In this document: positions 51,172-59,969 of the stretch, in pieces | Position numbering within the stretch: the first letter of the stretch is position 1 | Layout: each line of letters opens with the position of its first letter | From: a bacterium Scap17 | GTDB lineage: Bacteria > Pseudomonadota > Gammaproteobacteria > Pseudomonadales > Halomonadaceae | Direction: 5' to 3' | Assembly (NCBI GenBank): GCA_013376735.1 | Contig: VINJ01000001.1 | Span: forward strand, 2,542,001-2,606,000 | DNA: 64,000 nt | Translations under genes and position numbers: made by a program | Notes under the pieces: model-generated | What the model saw: only the letters and a program-made list of their open reading frames with translations | Told to the model about the DNA's origin: nothing | The model's database searches: none

Positions 51172-51465
51172 TTGATCATGAGCAGGAAACGTCGACAGTA
51201 CAGCGGTGAGTTCAAAGCCAAGGTAGCCCTCGCCGCCCTCAAGGGAGAACAGTCCACGTCGGAGATCGCGGCCCACTTCGAGATCCACCCCACCATGGTG
51301 AGTCAGTGGAAACGCGAACTGCTGGACAACGCCACCGGCGTCTTCGAGAGCAAGAGTTCCGGAAAAACCGCCCAGAAGACCCAGGAGGAGATCGATACAC
51401 TCTACCGCGAGATCGGCAAGCTGACGGTGGAACGGGATTTTTTGTCACGCGGGCTCGGTCGTTGA
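51172..51465 (+). CDS. IS3-family transposase OrfA (copy 2)
   Basis: A 97-residue protein with helix-turn-helix (STSEIAAHFEIHPTMVSQWK) and a C-terminal coil. The heptamer T_TTT_TTG at 51438-51444 sits in its last codons and is in the right phase for a -1 shift into OrfB. A GGAG box lies before the start. Confidence 0.93.
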   Translation: MIMSRKRRQYSGEFKAKVALAALKGEQSTSEIAAHFEIHPTMVSQWKRELLDNATGVFESKSSGKTAQKTQEEIDTLYREIGKLTVERDFLSRGLGR

Positions 51466-52313
51466 GCCGGGCCCAGCGCGTGGCACTGGTCGAGCCGCAG
51501 GCGCCCGACATCAGCCTCCGGCGTCAGTGCCAGCTACTCGGTATCAGTCGCTTCTCGATGTACTATCAGCGCAAGGCGCTACGGGCCTATGATCTGGAGC
51601 TAATGCGTCTGATCGACGCGGAACATCTGCGCACACCGGTCTATGGCTCACGACGGATGTCAGCCTACCTCAATCGCCTGGGACACGCAGTGAGCCGCAA
51701 GCGCGTTCAGCGACTAATGCGCGGGATGGGGCTACAGGCTATTTATCCGAAGCCATGCACCAGTCGGCCAGGCACGGGACATCGGATCTATCCTTACTTG
51801 CTGCGAGGGCGAGTCATCGACCGTCCCAATCAGGTATGGGCGACTGATATCACCTATATTCCTTTGGCGCGCGGGTTCATGTACCTGGTGGCCATCATGG
51901 ACTGGCACAGCCGTCGCGTGTTGGCCTGGCGGGTCTCCAACACCCTGGATACAGACTTCTGTATCGATGCTTTGGAGGAAGCCCTGGCGTGCTATGGAAA
52001 GCCCGAGATATTCAATACAGATCAAGGCTGTCAGTTCACCAGCCAGTCGTTCACCGAAGTTCTGGAAGCCCATGATGTCCGGATCAGCATGGACGGCAAG
52101 GGACGCTATCAGGACAACATATTCGTGGAACGACTCTGGCGCAGTGTGAAGTATGAGTGCGTTTACCTGAAGGCTTTCGAGAGCGGCGCCCACTTGCGAA
52201 GGGATCTGAAGCGTTACTTCGCTTGGTACAACACGGAGCGGCCCCACCAAGGGCTAGACGATGCTACACCTGATGAAGTGTACTTCTCTCAACCACTGAC
52301 CCAGGCGGCCTGA
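51438..52313 (+). CDS. IS3-family transposase OrfB (copy 2), likely expressed by -1 frameshift
   Basis: Integrase part of the transposase. The frame formally opens at 51306, but real homology starts after the slippery site with SLSRAQRVALVEPQ. Core motifs: VWATDITYIPLARGFMYLVA (first Asp), TDQGCQFTSQSF (second Asp) and the NIFVERLWRSVKYE region with the catalytic Glu. It is complete and probably active, unlike copy 1. Confidence 0.93.
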   Translation, partial: FFVTRARSLSRAQRVALVEPQAPDISLRRQCQLLGISRFSMYYQRKALRAYDLELMRLIDAEHLRTPVYGSRRMSAYLNRLGHAVSRKRVQRLMRGMGLQAIYPKPCTSRPGTGHRIYPYLLRGRVIDRPNQVWATDITYIPLARGFMYLVAIMDWHSRRVLAWRVSNTLDTDFCIDALEEALACYGKPEIFNTDQGCQFTSQSFTEVLEAHDVRISMDGKGRYQDNIFVERLWRSVKYECVYLKAFESGAHLRRDLKRYFAWYNTERPHQGLDDATPDEVYFSQPLTQAA

Positions 52314-52380
52314 CGCCGATGATGACCTGATCCGAGCTTAGACGACCCGTCAGGTGGTCCAATGGATGGGGTCCACTTCA

Positions 52381-52795
52381 CTGCGGCCTACCCCAAATAC
52401 TTGATACAAGTGCTGTGTATGGTCCCGGAAAATAGGATGGGATGTTGATAGAATCGCTCAAGATCGTCTTGCCAACGTTCGAGAATGAAACCAAAGGACG
52501 TTTCCCCTTGAGCGCTCGCAGCGATCGAGCACTGTTATAGCCCCAAAGATAGTCCTTTAGATGGGCGCTAAGCTCTCCTAAGGTCGCATAATGGAAGCTA
52601 CGGGCGAGGGCTTCCTTGATCGTATGGTTTATCCGTTCAACCTGCCCGTTGGTCCACGGATGGATAGGACGTATCAGGCGATATTCGATGCCATGTCGAT
52701 GGCAGACCACGTCGAACCGGTGCGGTTGTGGGACTCGAGCCTTGAGTCCTCCTCCGATATCGGTTGATACCATAGACCGTTACACCTCGGGACTG
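52381..52795 (-). pseudogene. IS481-family transposase C-terminal fragment
   Basis: A fragment of about 130 residues containing HRHGIEYRLIRPIHPWTNGQ followed by VERINHTIKEA and a C-terminal YNSARSLRALKGKRP. This is the last part of an IS481 integrase core. The N-terminal two thirds are absent. It resembles the remnant at 47740-48390. The IS3 copy 2 has inserted directly at its 3' end. Confidence 0.78.
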
Positions 52796-52950
52796 AACAC
52801 CTAATATTTCCATCTCGTCCTTCACTCGTAGAAGCTTGCGCTTCAGCTCTTGGATCTCACGCTGCTCCGCTGTGAGAGCTTCACCTGCTGGCGGAGCTTT
52901 TCTTGTGCGCTCACCCTGAGGTCTTCGATCTCAATATTTCATGGTAGATA
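52796..52950 (-). pseudogene. IS3 OrfA-like fragment
   Basis: The minus-strand translation gives [20 protein letters not shown] followed by VKDEM, almost the same as the coiled-coil part of OrfA at 48460-48771. Only this piece remains. Confidence 0.65.
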
Positions 52951-53137
52951 TGCCAACCCCCATAGCCTCAATCGTAAGTTCAGCCTGTATGACATGACCA
53001 GCTATCGCGACATGGATGACTACTGGCGCGGCTTCGCTTCCCTGGTCTGGAAGTGAACGACGCCATGAGATGGTCTTTGCCGCGCGGCGGTCTACGTAAA
53101 GAGCTGACATACGTAATAGTGCGATAGCTGCACTCAC
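52951..53137 (+). other. 3' remnant of a truncated gene, then gap
   Basis: The plus-strand frame ending at 53056 gives a short GC-rich C-terminus (SLYDMTSYRDMDDYWRGFAS) unlike the IS fragment before it. It looks like the tail of a chromosomal gene whose body was lost when the IS cluster formed. I do not recognise the family. Nothing else is seen before the terminator at 53138. Confidence 0.4.
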
Positions 53138-53172
53138 AAGAAGGCCCCGATCCACAGGATCGGGGCCTTCTT
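53138..53172. terminator. Bidirectional intrinsic terminator
   Basis: A perfect 15-bp inverted repeat (53138-53152 with 53158-53172), loop cacag, with A- and T-rich ends, lies 54 bp past the poxB-like stop. It terminates that gene on the minus strand and formerly also the lost plus-strand gene whose tail lies at 52951-53056. Confidence 0.88.
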
Positions 53173-53225
53173 TCGCATCAGCTTCGTACAGATAACTGAG
53201 CAGTTTACCGGCTCATGTTATTTGC

Positions 53226-54956
53226 TCAGCGCTTGGTGAAGTTGTTGCGCACCAGGTCGACCACATCATCCATGCGGCCATTGAGCACTGCCTTGGCGGA
53301 GTAGAGTGCGGTGGAGGCGACCTGGCCGGCCTCGATATGCGGCGGCATCACCAGTTCCATACGGTTGACCTTGACCTCGAGAATGCCGGGGCCTTCCTGA
53401 GCCAGCAGGCTCTGCACCGCCTCATCCAACTCGTGCTTCTCCTCGACGCGACGCCCCCACAGCCCCATGGATTGCGCCAGCAGCGAGAAGTCGGGGTTCT
53501 CAAGTTCGGTATAGCTATCCAGAATGCCATCCACCTTCTGCTCGAGCTCCACGAAGCCAAGTGTGCTGTTGTTGAAGATGACGATCTTGAGCGGGATCTT
53601 CTCCTGCTTGAGGGTCAGCAGGTCCCCCATCAGCATGGCAAGGCCGCCATCGCCACACATGGCGATCACTTGACGCTGCGGGTAGGCCTTCTGGATGCCG
53701 ATGGCCTGAGGATAGGCGTTTGCCATGGTGCCATGCATCAGACTCGGCAGCGTGCGGCGCTTGCCGTTGGCCCGAATGTGGCGCAGGCACCACACCATGG
53801 GGCTACCGCCATCGGCAGTGAACACGGCGTCCTGGCTTGCATAACGGTCCAGCGACAGAGTCAGTTCCTGCGGGTGAATCAGGTGGTCATCATCAGATGT
53901 GACGGCGGCTTCATCGCGAGCCTCGAGATACTTCTTGCGGCAGCTGTCGAGCCAGCCACGATCATCACGCGGGTCCACCCTTGTCAGTAGCGCCGCGCAG
54001 GTGTCCTTGGCGCTGCCAACCACACCGAAGTCCACCGGATGACGCAGCCCAATCTTGCCGGGGTCGATATCGACCTGAATCACCGTCGCCTTGTCCGGAT
54101 AGAACTGGGTCCAGGCGAAGCTGCAACCGAGCAGCAGCAAGGTGTCACAATCCGCGACGGCCTCGTAGCCGCCCTGCAGCCCGAATACGCCGGTCATGCC
54201 GACTTCGAGCTCGTTATCGGGCTCGATGAAGTCCTTGGCACGCGACGTCCAGGCTATTGGCGCCTTGAGTCGTCGTGCCAGCGCCAGCACTTCCTCCTGC
54301 GCATGCTGACAGCCGATGCCGGCATAGATCGAGACCTTGCCCGGCGCATTCAGCGCCTCGGCCACGGCGGCCAGCTCCTGCTCGCCGGGACGAATCACCG
54401 GCGTAAAGCGATGGGCACGCCACGGCAGCGAGCCCTTGGGCTTCTGGGTGAACAGATCCCCCGGGACGATCAGCACCGCGACCCCGCCTTCCGCCAGCGC
54501 CTTCTGCGCCGCGATGGCGACCATGCGGCGGGCATTCTCGGGGTTGGTCAGGTACTCGCAGAACACGCAGTACTGGGAATAGAGCGCCTTTTGATCGACA
54601 TCCTGCGGGAAGCCGACGCCCATCTCGCTGGTATCGATCTGCGAGGCAATGAACACCACCGGCGCGCCATTGCGATGTGATTCGATCAGGCCATTCAGAA
54701 AGTGCGTGCTGCCCGGCCCACAGGTACCGGCACAGCAGGAAAGCTCGCCACTGATAAAGGACTCGCCCCCTGCCGCGAAACCGGCCACCTCCTCGTGCCG
54801 CACATGCACCCACTCCATCTCGGAGCGCCGAATGGCGTCGGTGAAGTGGTTGATGGTGTCACCCACGATGCCGTAGCAACGCTTGGCGCCGGCCTCAAGC
54901 AGTGAGTCGACGATGATCTCGGAGACGGATGCTGACGAAGATGTAGTTAGTGCCAT
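53226..54956 (-). CDS. Thiamine-pyrophosphate enzyme, PoxB-like pyruvate dehydrogenase/oxidase
   Basis: A 576-residue TPP-dependent flavoenzyme-type protein. The N-terminal PYR domain has the catalytic Glu in VRHEEVAGFAAG near 55. A central domain (about 190-330) binds cofactor and FAD, and the C-terminal PP domain has GDGGLAMLMGDLLTLKQEKI with NNS closing the TPP motif. Overall similarity is to PoxB (pyruvate:ubiquinone oxidoreductase, pyruvate to acetate and CO2 at the membrane); the C-terminal tail is compatible with a membrane-binding end. Acetolactate synthase or another decarboxylase is less likely. It is divergent from the nitronate monooxygenase gene with a 193-bp shared upstream region. 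Confidence 0.85.
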   Translation of the reverse strand: MALTTSSSASVSEIIVDSLLEAGAKRCYGIVGDTINHFTDAIRRSEMEWVHVRHEEVAGFAAGGESFISGELSCCAGTCGPGSTHFLNGLIESHRNGAPVVFIASQIDTSEMGVGFPQDVDQKALYSQYCVFCEYLTNPENARRMVAIAAQKALAEGGVAVLIVPGDLFTQKPKGSLPWRAHRFTPVIRPGEQELAAVAEALNAPGKVSIYAGIGCQHAQEEVLALARRLKAPIAWTSRAKDFIEPDNELEVGMTGVFGLQGGYEAVADCDTLLLLGCSFAWTQFYPDKATVIQVDIDPGKIGLRHPVDFGVVGSAKDTCAALLTRVDPRDDRGWLDSCRKKYLEARDEAAVTSDDDHLIHPQELTLSLDRYASQDAVFTADGGSPMVWCLRHIRANGKRRTLPSLMHGTMANAYPQAIGIQKAYPQRQVIAMCGDGGLAMLMGDLLTLKQEKIPLKIVIFNNSTLGFVELEQKVDGILDSYTELENPDFSLLAQSMGLWGRRVEEKHELDEAVQSLLAQEGPGILEVKVNRMELVMPPHIEAGQVASTALYSAKAVLNGRMDDVVDLVRNNFTKR

Positions 54957-55149
54957 GTAGGTGCTTTCCTTTTCCGGTGAACTTTCGGGTCAGGATGAGC
55001 AATGCATTCACTCATTCGAATAAACAGTGAACATGACCTTGGGTCCAAGCCGCGGATAACAATGGCCAGCCTCGAAACTCACGTTGGCACACCGCGTTGC
55101 GCCAAGCGTACGATGAGGCCATACACCCTGGAGGCTTGAGGAGAACACC

Positions 55150-56292
55150 ATGCAGCAAGCAGCGGGAAGCAGTGGCTCAATCAGCCTCAACCCCGACAGC
55201 AAACGCACGTCCATGGGCGAGCTGCTGGGTGTCGAGCTGCCGATCATCCAGGCCCCGATGGCCGGGGTCACGACTCCACAGTTGGCGGCCGCTGTCTGCA
55301 ATGCCGGTGGACTGGGCTCGCTGGGAGCAGGAGCCACTGATGCAGCAGGCGCACGCCGCATGATCCAAGAGTTGCAGTCACTGACCGACAAGCCCTTCAA
55401 CATCAATGTCTTCGTGCATCAGGCCCCCGTTCATGACACAGAACGTCAAACGGAATGGCTCAAATGGCTGACCCCTCACTTCCAGGCCTTCGACACAGAG
55501 CCTCCTACCCAGCTCGATGCGCTCTATACCAGCTTTGCCGATGATCCTGACATGTTGGCGATGTTACTCGAGACTCGTCCGCCGATTGTCAGCTTCCACT
55601 TCGGACTCCCCTCTTCGCAGGCCATTGCTGCCTTGAAGACAGCGGGCATCTCGCTCTTCGCAACGGCGACCTGCCTTGAGGAAGCCATCGCCATTGAACG
55701 AGCTGGTCTGGACGCCATCGTGGCGCAAGGGTTTGAAGCCGGGGGACATCGCGGCATGTTCGATCCACAAGCCGCAGATGCCGAGCTGAGTACTGCCGCA
55801 TTGACACGGCTGCTGGTACATGAGACGCACCTGCCGATCATCGCCGCGGGCGGCATCATGGATGGTGCGGGCATTGCCGCTGCTCTCGCATGTGGCGCCG
55901 TGGCGGCACAGCTCGGCACCGTCTTCATCGCCTGCCCGGAATCCAGCGCCGATGACGCCTATCGAGACGCACTCACCGGGCCAGCAGCGCATCACACGCG
56001 AATGACCTCGATCGTCTCGGGCCGTCCCGCGCGCATTCTCGCCAACCGATTCGCCAGCCTGATGGAGGAGCCTTCACGCCTCACCCCACCGGACTATCCT
56101 CTGAGCTACGCGGCAGGCAAGGCGCTCAACGCCGCAGCCAGATCAAAAGGGGAAACCGGTTTCGGGGCGCAATGGGCGGGGCAAGGGGCCCCGCTGGCCA
56201 GGGCAATGCCAGCAGGCCAACTTACACAAACGCTGGGAGAGGAATACCACAGGGCATGCCAGGCGATGACATGTCCGGCGATACGCTGTTGA
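55150..56292 (+). CDS. NAD(P)H-dependent flavin oxidoreductase / nitronate monooxygenase family
   Basis: FMN-dependent TIM-barrel protein of 380 residues. Visible family marks are LPIIQAPMAGVTTPQLAAAV near the N-terminus, GGLGSLGAG, FNINVFVHQAP, GLDAIVAQGFEAGGHRGMF with the conserved His, and IIAAGGIMDGAGIAAALACG with GTVF after it (FMN phosphate binding). It would oxidise propionate-3-nitronate-like toxic nitronates. The start has a GAGGAG box. Convergent with the GntR regulator gene, whose stop is 10 bp away. Regulation is unknown. Confidence 0.9.
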   Translation: MQQAAGSSGSISLNPDSKRTSMGELLGVELPIIQAPMAGVTTPQLAAAVCNAGGLGSLGAGATDAAGARRMIQELQSLTDKPFNINVFVHQAPVHDTERQTEWLKWLTPHFQAFDTEPPTQLDALYTSFADDPDMLAMLLETRPPIVSFHFGLPSSQAIAALKTAGISLFATATCLEEAIAIERAGLDAIVAQGFEAGGHRGMFDPQAADAELSTAALTRLLVHETHLPIIAAGGIMDGAGIAAALACGAVAAQLGTVFIACPESSADDAYRDALTGPAAHHTRMTSIVSGRPARILANRFASLMEEPSRLTPPDYPLSYAAGKALNAAARSKGETGFGAQWAGQGAPLARAMPAGQLTQTLGEEYHRACQAMTCPAIRC

Positions 56293-56301
56293 GTCACCCG
56301 T

Positions 56302-56961
56302 TCACTCGACCAATTCCAGCACCTTGCTCATGCCCTGGTGCATATGCTCATCGATATGCGCGAGCATGTCCGGCAGCGAGTCACCGGTGGCAAGCGCCAC
56401 ATAGCGGTCATGGGCTTCACGCGATGGGCCGGGCCGCTGATGGGCCCGCTGGTGAAGCACGAAATAACACTGCAGGTGCGGTCGTATACGCTCCCAATCC
56501 GCCAACAGGAATTCATTGCCCGAGACCTCGTGGCACCAACCATGCAGATGCAGCTCGGCGATGATGGCGCCTTCACTGTCACGCCGCCCGATGGCGTCGC
56601 TCAAGGCGTGCTGACGCCGAATCAGCTCGTCAGTCATCTGCACGGTCTTGATCGGCCAGAGAATATTGAAGGCCATTCTCTCCAGCCCCGCGCGATAGGC
56701 GTACAACTGGGCGAGATGGGCATGATCGAAATGACGGACTCGCACACCCTTGTAGGGCTCACTGACCAGCAACCCCGTACTCAGCAGATGGCGCAAGGCC
56801 TCTCGTACCGGCACCCGGCTGACGCCGAGTGCCTTGGAGAGATAGGCTTCAGTGAGCTTCATGCCCGGGACAAGAGTGCCCGACGCGATGAGGTCCTGGA
56901 TCTGCTCAGCCACGCCCGACCACAGGGTGTCAGGGCGATGCAGCTTGCTGAAATCGTTCAT
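56302..56961 (-). CDS. GntR-family transcriptional regulator (FadR/FCD class)
   Basis: A 219-residue regulator from the ATG at 56961; an in-frame extension to 57018 is less likely because it overlaps the upstream gene's end. The N-terminal winged helix contains LSKALGVSRVPVREALRHL, the GntR recognition-helix pattern. The C-terminal helical FCD ligand-binding domain carries His residues (AELHLHGWCHEVSG) for metal or acid binding. It is the last gene of the minus-strand unit with the NhaC-type transporter and the aminotransferase, so it probably controls that unit; a fitting palindrome lies upstream of nhaC (59358-59369). Confidence 0.9.
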   Translation of the reverse strand: MNDFSKLHRPDTLWSGVAEQIQDLIASGTLVPGMKLTEAYLSKALGVSRVPVREALRHLLSTGLLVSEPYKGVRVRHFDHAHLAQLYAYRAGLERMAFNILWPIKTVQMTDELIRRQHALSDAIGRRDSEGAIIAELHLHGWCHEVSGNEFLLADWERIRPHLQCYFVLHQRAHQRPGPSREAHDRYVALATGDSLPDMLAHIDEHMHQGMSKVLELVE

Positions 56962-56980
56962 GCCTTGCGAATCCCTCTGG

Positions 56981-57898
56981 TCACTTGCTCTCCTCAAGAT
57001 AGGCTTCATAGAAGGCATTCAACTGCCGATAGGCCGGCCCCATTTCCCCTATTCCGATCGTGCGACCATCAATGCACACGACGGGGGTCAGACCGCCTAA
57101 GGTACCGGTCACGAAGGCCTCTTCGGCACTATACACTTCAGCCAAAGTGAAGTCCTTTTCCCGCACCACCAGGCCGTTGCTGGCCGCCAGGTCAATCACT
57201 GCCTTGCGGGTCAGGCCATTGAAGTTGCAAAGGCCGGTGGAGGTCCAGACTTCACCCTTGCGCACGATGAAGAAGTTGGTGGAGTTGCAGCTGGCCACGA
57301 AGCCACGGCTATCCAGCATCAAGGCTTCATCCGCCCCGGCGTGCAATGCCTGAATCAATGCCTGGATGAAGTTGAGACGACTGTGGGAATTCAGGCGCAG
57401 GTCGAAGACATCCGGTGTGCTGCAGCGGAAGGTCGAGGTGAACAGCTTGATACCCTTCTGCTTGCGCTCGACATCGATCTTCTTGTATTCCGCCACGACG
57501 ACGACCGTCGGGCCCTCGAGCACGAAGCGCGGGTCCTGGTTGGGCGTGCTCTTCAAGCCACGCGACACCATCAGACGGATATGAACACCATCGTGCATGT
57601 CATTGACGCGCAGCGTCTCGCGGATGATGCCGATCATGTCGGCGCGGCTCATGCCAAGGTCCAGATCGATCGAATTGGCGCCCTCGAACAGACGATCCAT
57701 ATGCGCATCAATCGCCAACAGCTTGCCATTGATCAGACGCATCCCTTCCCAGATGCCATCCCCGAGCACGAAGCCACTGTCAAAGATCGAAACCGTCGCT
57801 TCGTTGCGCTTCTTGAACTCGCCATTGACGTAGATGAGGACGTCATCGTTGCGCGGATCGGAGACATACGCCTGAGAACTGATAGTGGACATGGCCAT
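56981..57898 (-). CDS. Class IV (D-amino-acid/branched-chain type) aminotransferase-like protein
   Basis: Fold-type IV PLP enzyme family, 305 residues from the ATG at 57898, which has AGGAAG seven bases upstream; the open frame to 58138 lies inside nhaC and was rejected. Marks: VSIFDSGFVLGDGIWEG, IRLMVSRG, GADEALMLDSRGFVASCNST, NFFIVRKGEVWT and TGTLGGLTPV. In relatives the PLP-binding Lys lies shortly before an LN pair, but here that place reads NSHSRLNF without Lys; see findings. It lies 2 bp after nhaC, so they are coupled. A D-amino acid or branched amino acid could be the substrate carried by the transporter. Confidence 0.85.
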   Translation of the reverse strand: MAMSTISSQAYVSDPRNDDVLIYVNGEFKKRNEATVSIFDSGFVLGDGIWEGMRLINGKLLAIDAHMDRLFEGANSIDLDLGMSRADMIGIIRETLRVNDMHDGVHIRLMVSRGLKSTPNQDPRFVLEGPTVVVVAEYKKIDVERKQKGIKLFTSTFRCSTPDVFDLRLNSHSRLNFIQALIQALHAGADEALMLDSRGFVASCNSTNFFIVRKGEVWTSTGLCNFNGLTRKAVIDLAASNGLVVREKDFTLAEVYSAEEAFVTGTLGGLTPVVCIDGRTIGIGEMGPAYRQLNAFYEAYLEESK

Positions 57899-57900
57899 GA

Positions 57901-59340
57901 TCAAGCTTCCTGAGAAAGAGGTGAAGTTGTGACGGAATGTGCGGAATTCAGGGCGCGGCGCCCCTTCCAGAACGCGAGCCCGGTCATGGCGCTGATGAGA
58001 CAGCCAGCCATGAAGGCGAAGTGATAGAACAGGTACGGGAGGTAATCGAGGGTCGCCACGCCGGTGGTGGCCGCCATGAAGACAGCACCGCTGGTCCAGG
58101 GAATCATCGGGCAGGACAAGGTGCCACCGGCCTCGCAATTGCGCGAGAGCACCCGTCGCTCGATATCCTGCTGCTCATAGAGATTGCGAGTCATGGCCGA
58201 GGCCGTGAACAACGAGACATAGGCGGCGCCACCGAAGACTGAGCCGAAGAATCCGCAGGTCACGGTGATGAGGGTAAGGCTGACGTCCCCCTTCACCATC
58301 CGCGACAGACGATTGCCCACCGAACGGATGACGCCGAGGCTTTCCATCAGCCCGCCGAGTCCGAGCGCGAAGATGACGATGACGACCACCGGCAACATGG
58401 ACTGGATGCCGCCGCGGCTGAGAATCCCGCCGATCGTGGAGCCTTCCAAGGTCTGGGAATAGCCCTGATACAGCGACATGGCAGCTTCGAGAGGCGTTGC
58501 GCCCTGCACCCACCAGGCACACAGCACACCGAGGAAGGCCCCTATCGCGATCACCGGAATGGCGGGCTTGCGTGCCATCAGAAGACCGAGGGTGATCAAC
58601 AACGGCAACAGCAACATCGGGCTGATCACGAATAGGGCATCCAGGTCACTCAACATCACCTGAGCGGACTGCATGGCTTGGGTTGATGCCGCGGAATCCA
58701 TGCCCAACAGGTAGAAGCCGCCCAGTACGAGCACACCGGCAGGCAAGCCAACCCAGGCCATGGAGCGCACGTGATCGATCAGGGAGACATCACACAGAGA
58801 GGACGACAGGATGGTGGTGTCGGACAGCGGGGAGATGGCGTCACCGACATAGGCGCCAGAGATCACGGCCCCTGCCACATAGGGCAGCGGAATCTCGAAC
58901 CCCGCACCGACGCCCATCATCGCGACGCCGACAGTCCCCACCGAGGCAAAGGAGGTACCTGTGACCAGGCTGGTCAAGGCGCAGGCCAGAAACGCGATGG
59001 GCAGGAAGGTACCCGGGTGGACGAGACTCAGGCCGTAATAGATGACGGTCGGCACGATGCCACCCGCGATCCAGGAGCCGACCACCGCGCCCACACAGGT
59101 AATGATCAGCACGCCTTCCATGCCACGCATGATGCCTTTCATCAGGCCCGCCTGCAGGCTGGGGTACGGCACCTTCAACATCCAGCCACACAGCATCAGC
59201 AGGAACCAGGCAGCGAACAACGCCAGTGCCACCGGCACCTTGAGCAGCAGGACGCTGGACATCAATAGACAGAATGCCAGGAAGATTCCCGACAGGGATG
59301 CCCCGTTCAACTCCGGGACGGAGGGGTTTTCAGTTGTCAT
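57901..59340 (-). CDS. NhaC-family Na+/H+ antiporter-like transporter
   Basis: Integral membrane protein of 479 residues with about eleven to twelve hydrophobic segments. Family marks are the repeated transmembrane pattern GTSFASVGTVGVAMMGVG and GAVISGAYVGDAISPLSDTT. NhaC-type proteins exchange Na+ for H+, and some exchange organic acids such as malate and lactate. Its cotranscription with an aminotransferase and a GntR regulator suggests an organic or amino-acid substrate. The start ATG has AAGG six bases upstream, and a palindromic operator candidate lies 18-29 bp before it. Confidence 0.9.
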   Translation of the reverse strand: MTTENPSVPELNGASLSGIFLAFCLLMSSVLLLKVPVALALFAAWFLLMLCGWMLKVPYPSLQAGLMKGIMRGMEGVLIITCVGAVVGSWIAGGIVPTVIYYGLSLVHPGTFLPIAFLACALTSLVTGTSFASVGTVGVAMMGVGAGFEIPLPYVAGAVISGAYVGDAISPLSDTTILSSSLCDVSLIDHVRSMAWVGLPAGVLVLGGFYLLGMDSAASTQAMQSAQVMLSDLDALFVISPMLLLPLLITLGLLMARKPAIPVIAIGAFLGVLCAWWVQGATPLEAAMSLYQGYSQTLEGSTIGGILSRGGIQSMLPVVVIVIFALGLGGLMESLGVIRSVGNRLSRMVKGDVSLTLITVTCGFFGSVFGGAAYVSLFTASAMTRNLYEQQDIERRVLSRNCEAGGTLSCPMIPWTSGAVFMAATTGVATLDYLPYLFYHFAFMAGCLISAMTGLAFWKGRRALNSAHSVTTSPLSQEA

Positions 59341-59357
59341 GACTGCACCTTCTTAGA

Positions 59358-59369
59358 ATTGTATACAGT
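59358..59369 (-). promoter_or_regulatory. Probable GntR operator upstream of nhaC
   Basis: The 12-mer attgtatacagt is a near-perfect palindrome (ten of twelve positions) centred on GTATAC. This is the kind of site bound by FCD-class GntR regulators, and it lies just upstream of the nhaC start. The regulator encoded at the end of the same operon is the obvious candidate binder. Confidence 0.6.
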
Positions 59370-59430
59370 ACACACTAACTCTATACCGACCTTCCCGAGA
59401 GGCGCAAGCAACTTGTGTGAGCCCATAGAC

Positions 59431-59465
59431 TCGAGCCCCTCATCAGGGAGTGATGAGGGGCTCGA
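59431..59465. repeat. Perfect 15-bp inverted repeat upstream of nhaC
   Basis: tcgagcccctcatca (59431-59445) and its exact complement (59451-59465) are separated by gggag. There is no T-tract on either side, so it is not a standard terminator. It may be a transcript hairpin, a protein-binding site or a relic. Confidence 0.7.
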
Positions 59466-59969
59466 AGCATGCTGACCTTGTTGATTCATGCCATTGGCTT
59501 ACTCCTTGGCTGCCTTTCGCTTTCTTGCTCCATTCTCTACTGCCCCCTCTCTGCTCCTACCTCTACTCCCCTCTCGACTCCGCTCTCTATCCCCCTCCTG
59601 CCTCTGTTCTCTGGCCTGCCACCATCGGGTCAGGCTGCGCATCGGCGTTATTTCTTCTGTATTTCAAGATGTTAATGACGGCAGCCAAACGCTTTACATG
59701 TGAATGAAAAATACTTAAAAAATTTCACTTGAACGATTTTACTCGCCGTCTATTTTCATTTGTGACGCGAGAAGATTCATCGAGTGCTGTATCAGCTGCA
59801 GCGCATTCACTGACGATGGATGGGGACCTAGCCGGTTCGATGAAGGGCGACGTCCCAGCCCCCGCTCCCATGACAACAATAAAATCTGCTCTCGATATTC
59901 CTGTCGGCTTGTCAGGTGTCTGACGAGATCTGGCGTGGAGCATCAGGGCCCCTTCCTGGAGGCACCCCA
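59466..59969. other. Intergenic region before the BCCT gene with a pyrimidine-rich tract
   Basis: No supported gene. Bases 59510-59630 are strongly C/T-biased on the plus strand; the frames that cross it give only low-complexity Leu/Pro/Ser peptides. A more AT-rich part at 59690-59760 may contain the promoter of the BCCT gene. Confidence 0.5.

Larger units (their letters stand above)
51112..52380 (+). mobile_element. IS3-family element, copy 2 (intact, with target duplication)
   Basis: The same element as at 35012-36281, 1269 bp. Its ends are tgaagtggtcccc and ggggtccacttca. The triplet ctg occurs just before (51109-51111) and just after (52381-52383), a 3-bp target duplication normal for IS3. 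Both reading frames are open. It has inserted at the edge of an IS481 fragment. Confidence 0.95.

Noticed and set aside
59469-59707. Overlapping short frames rich in Leu, Pro and Ser
   Set aside because: Explained by a C/T-rich tract read in three frames.
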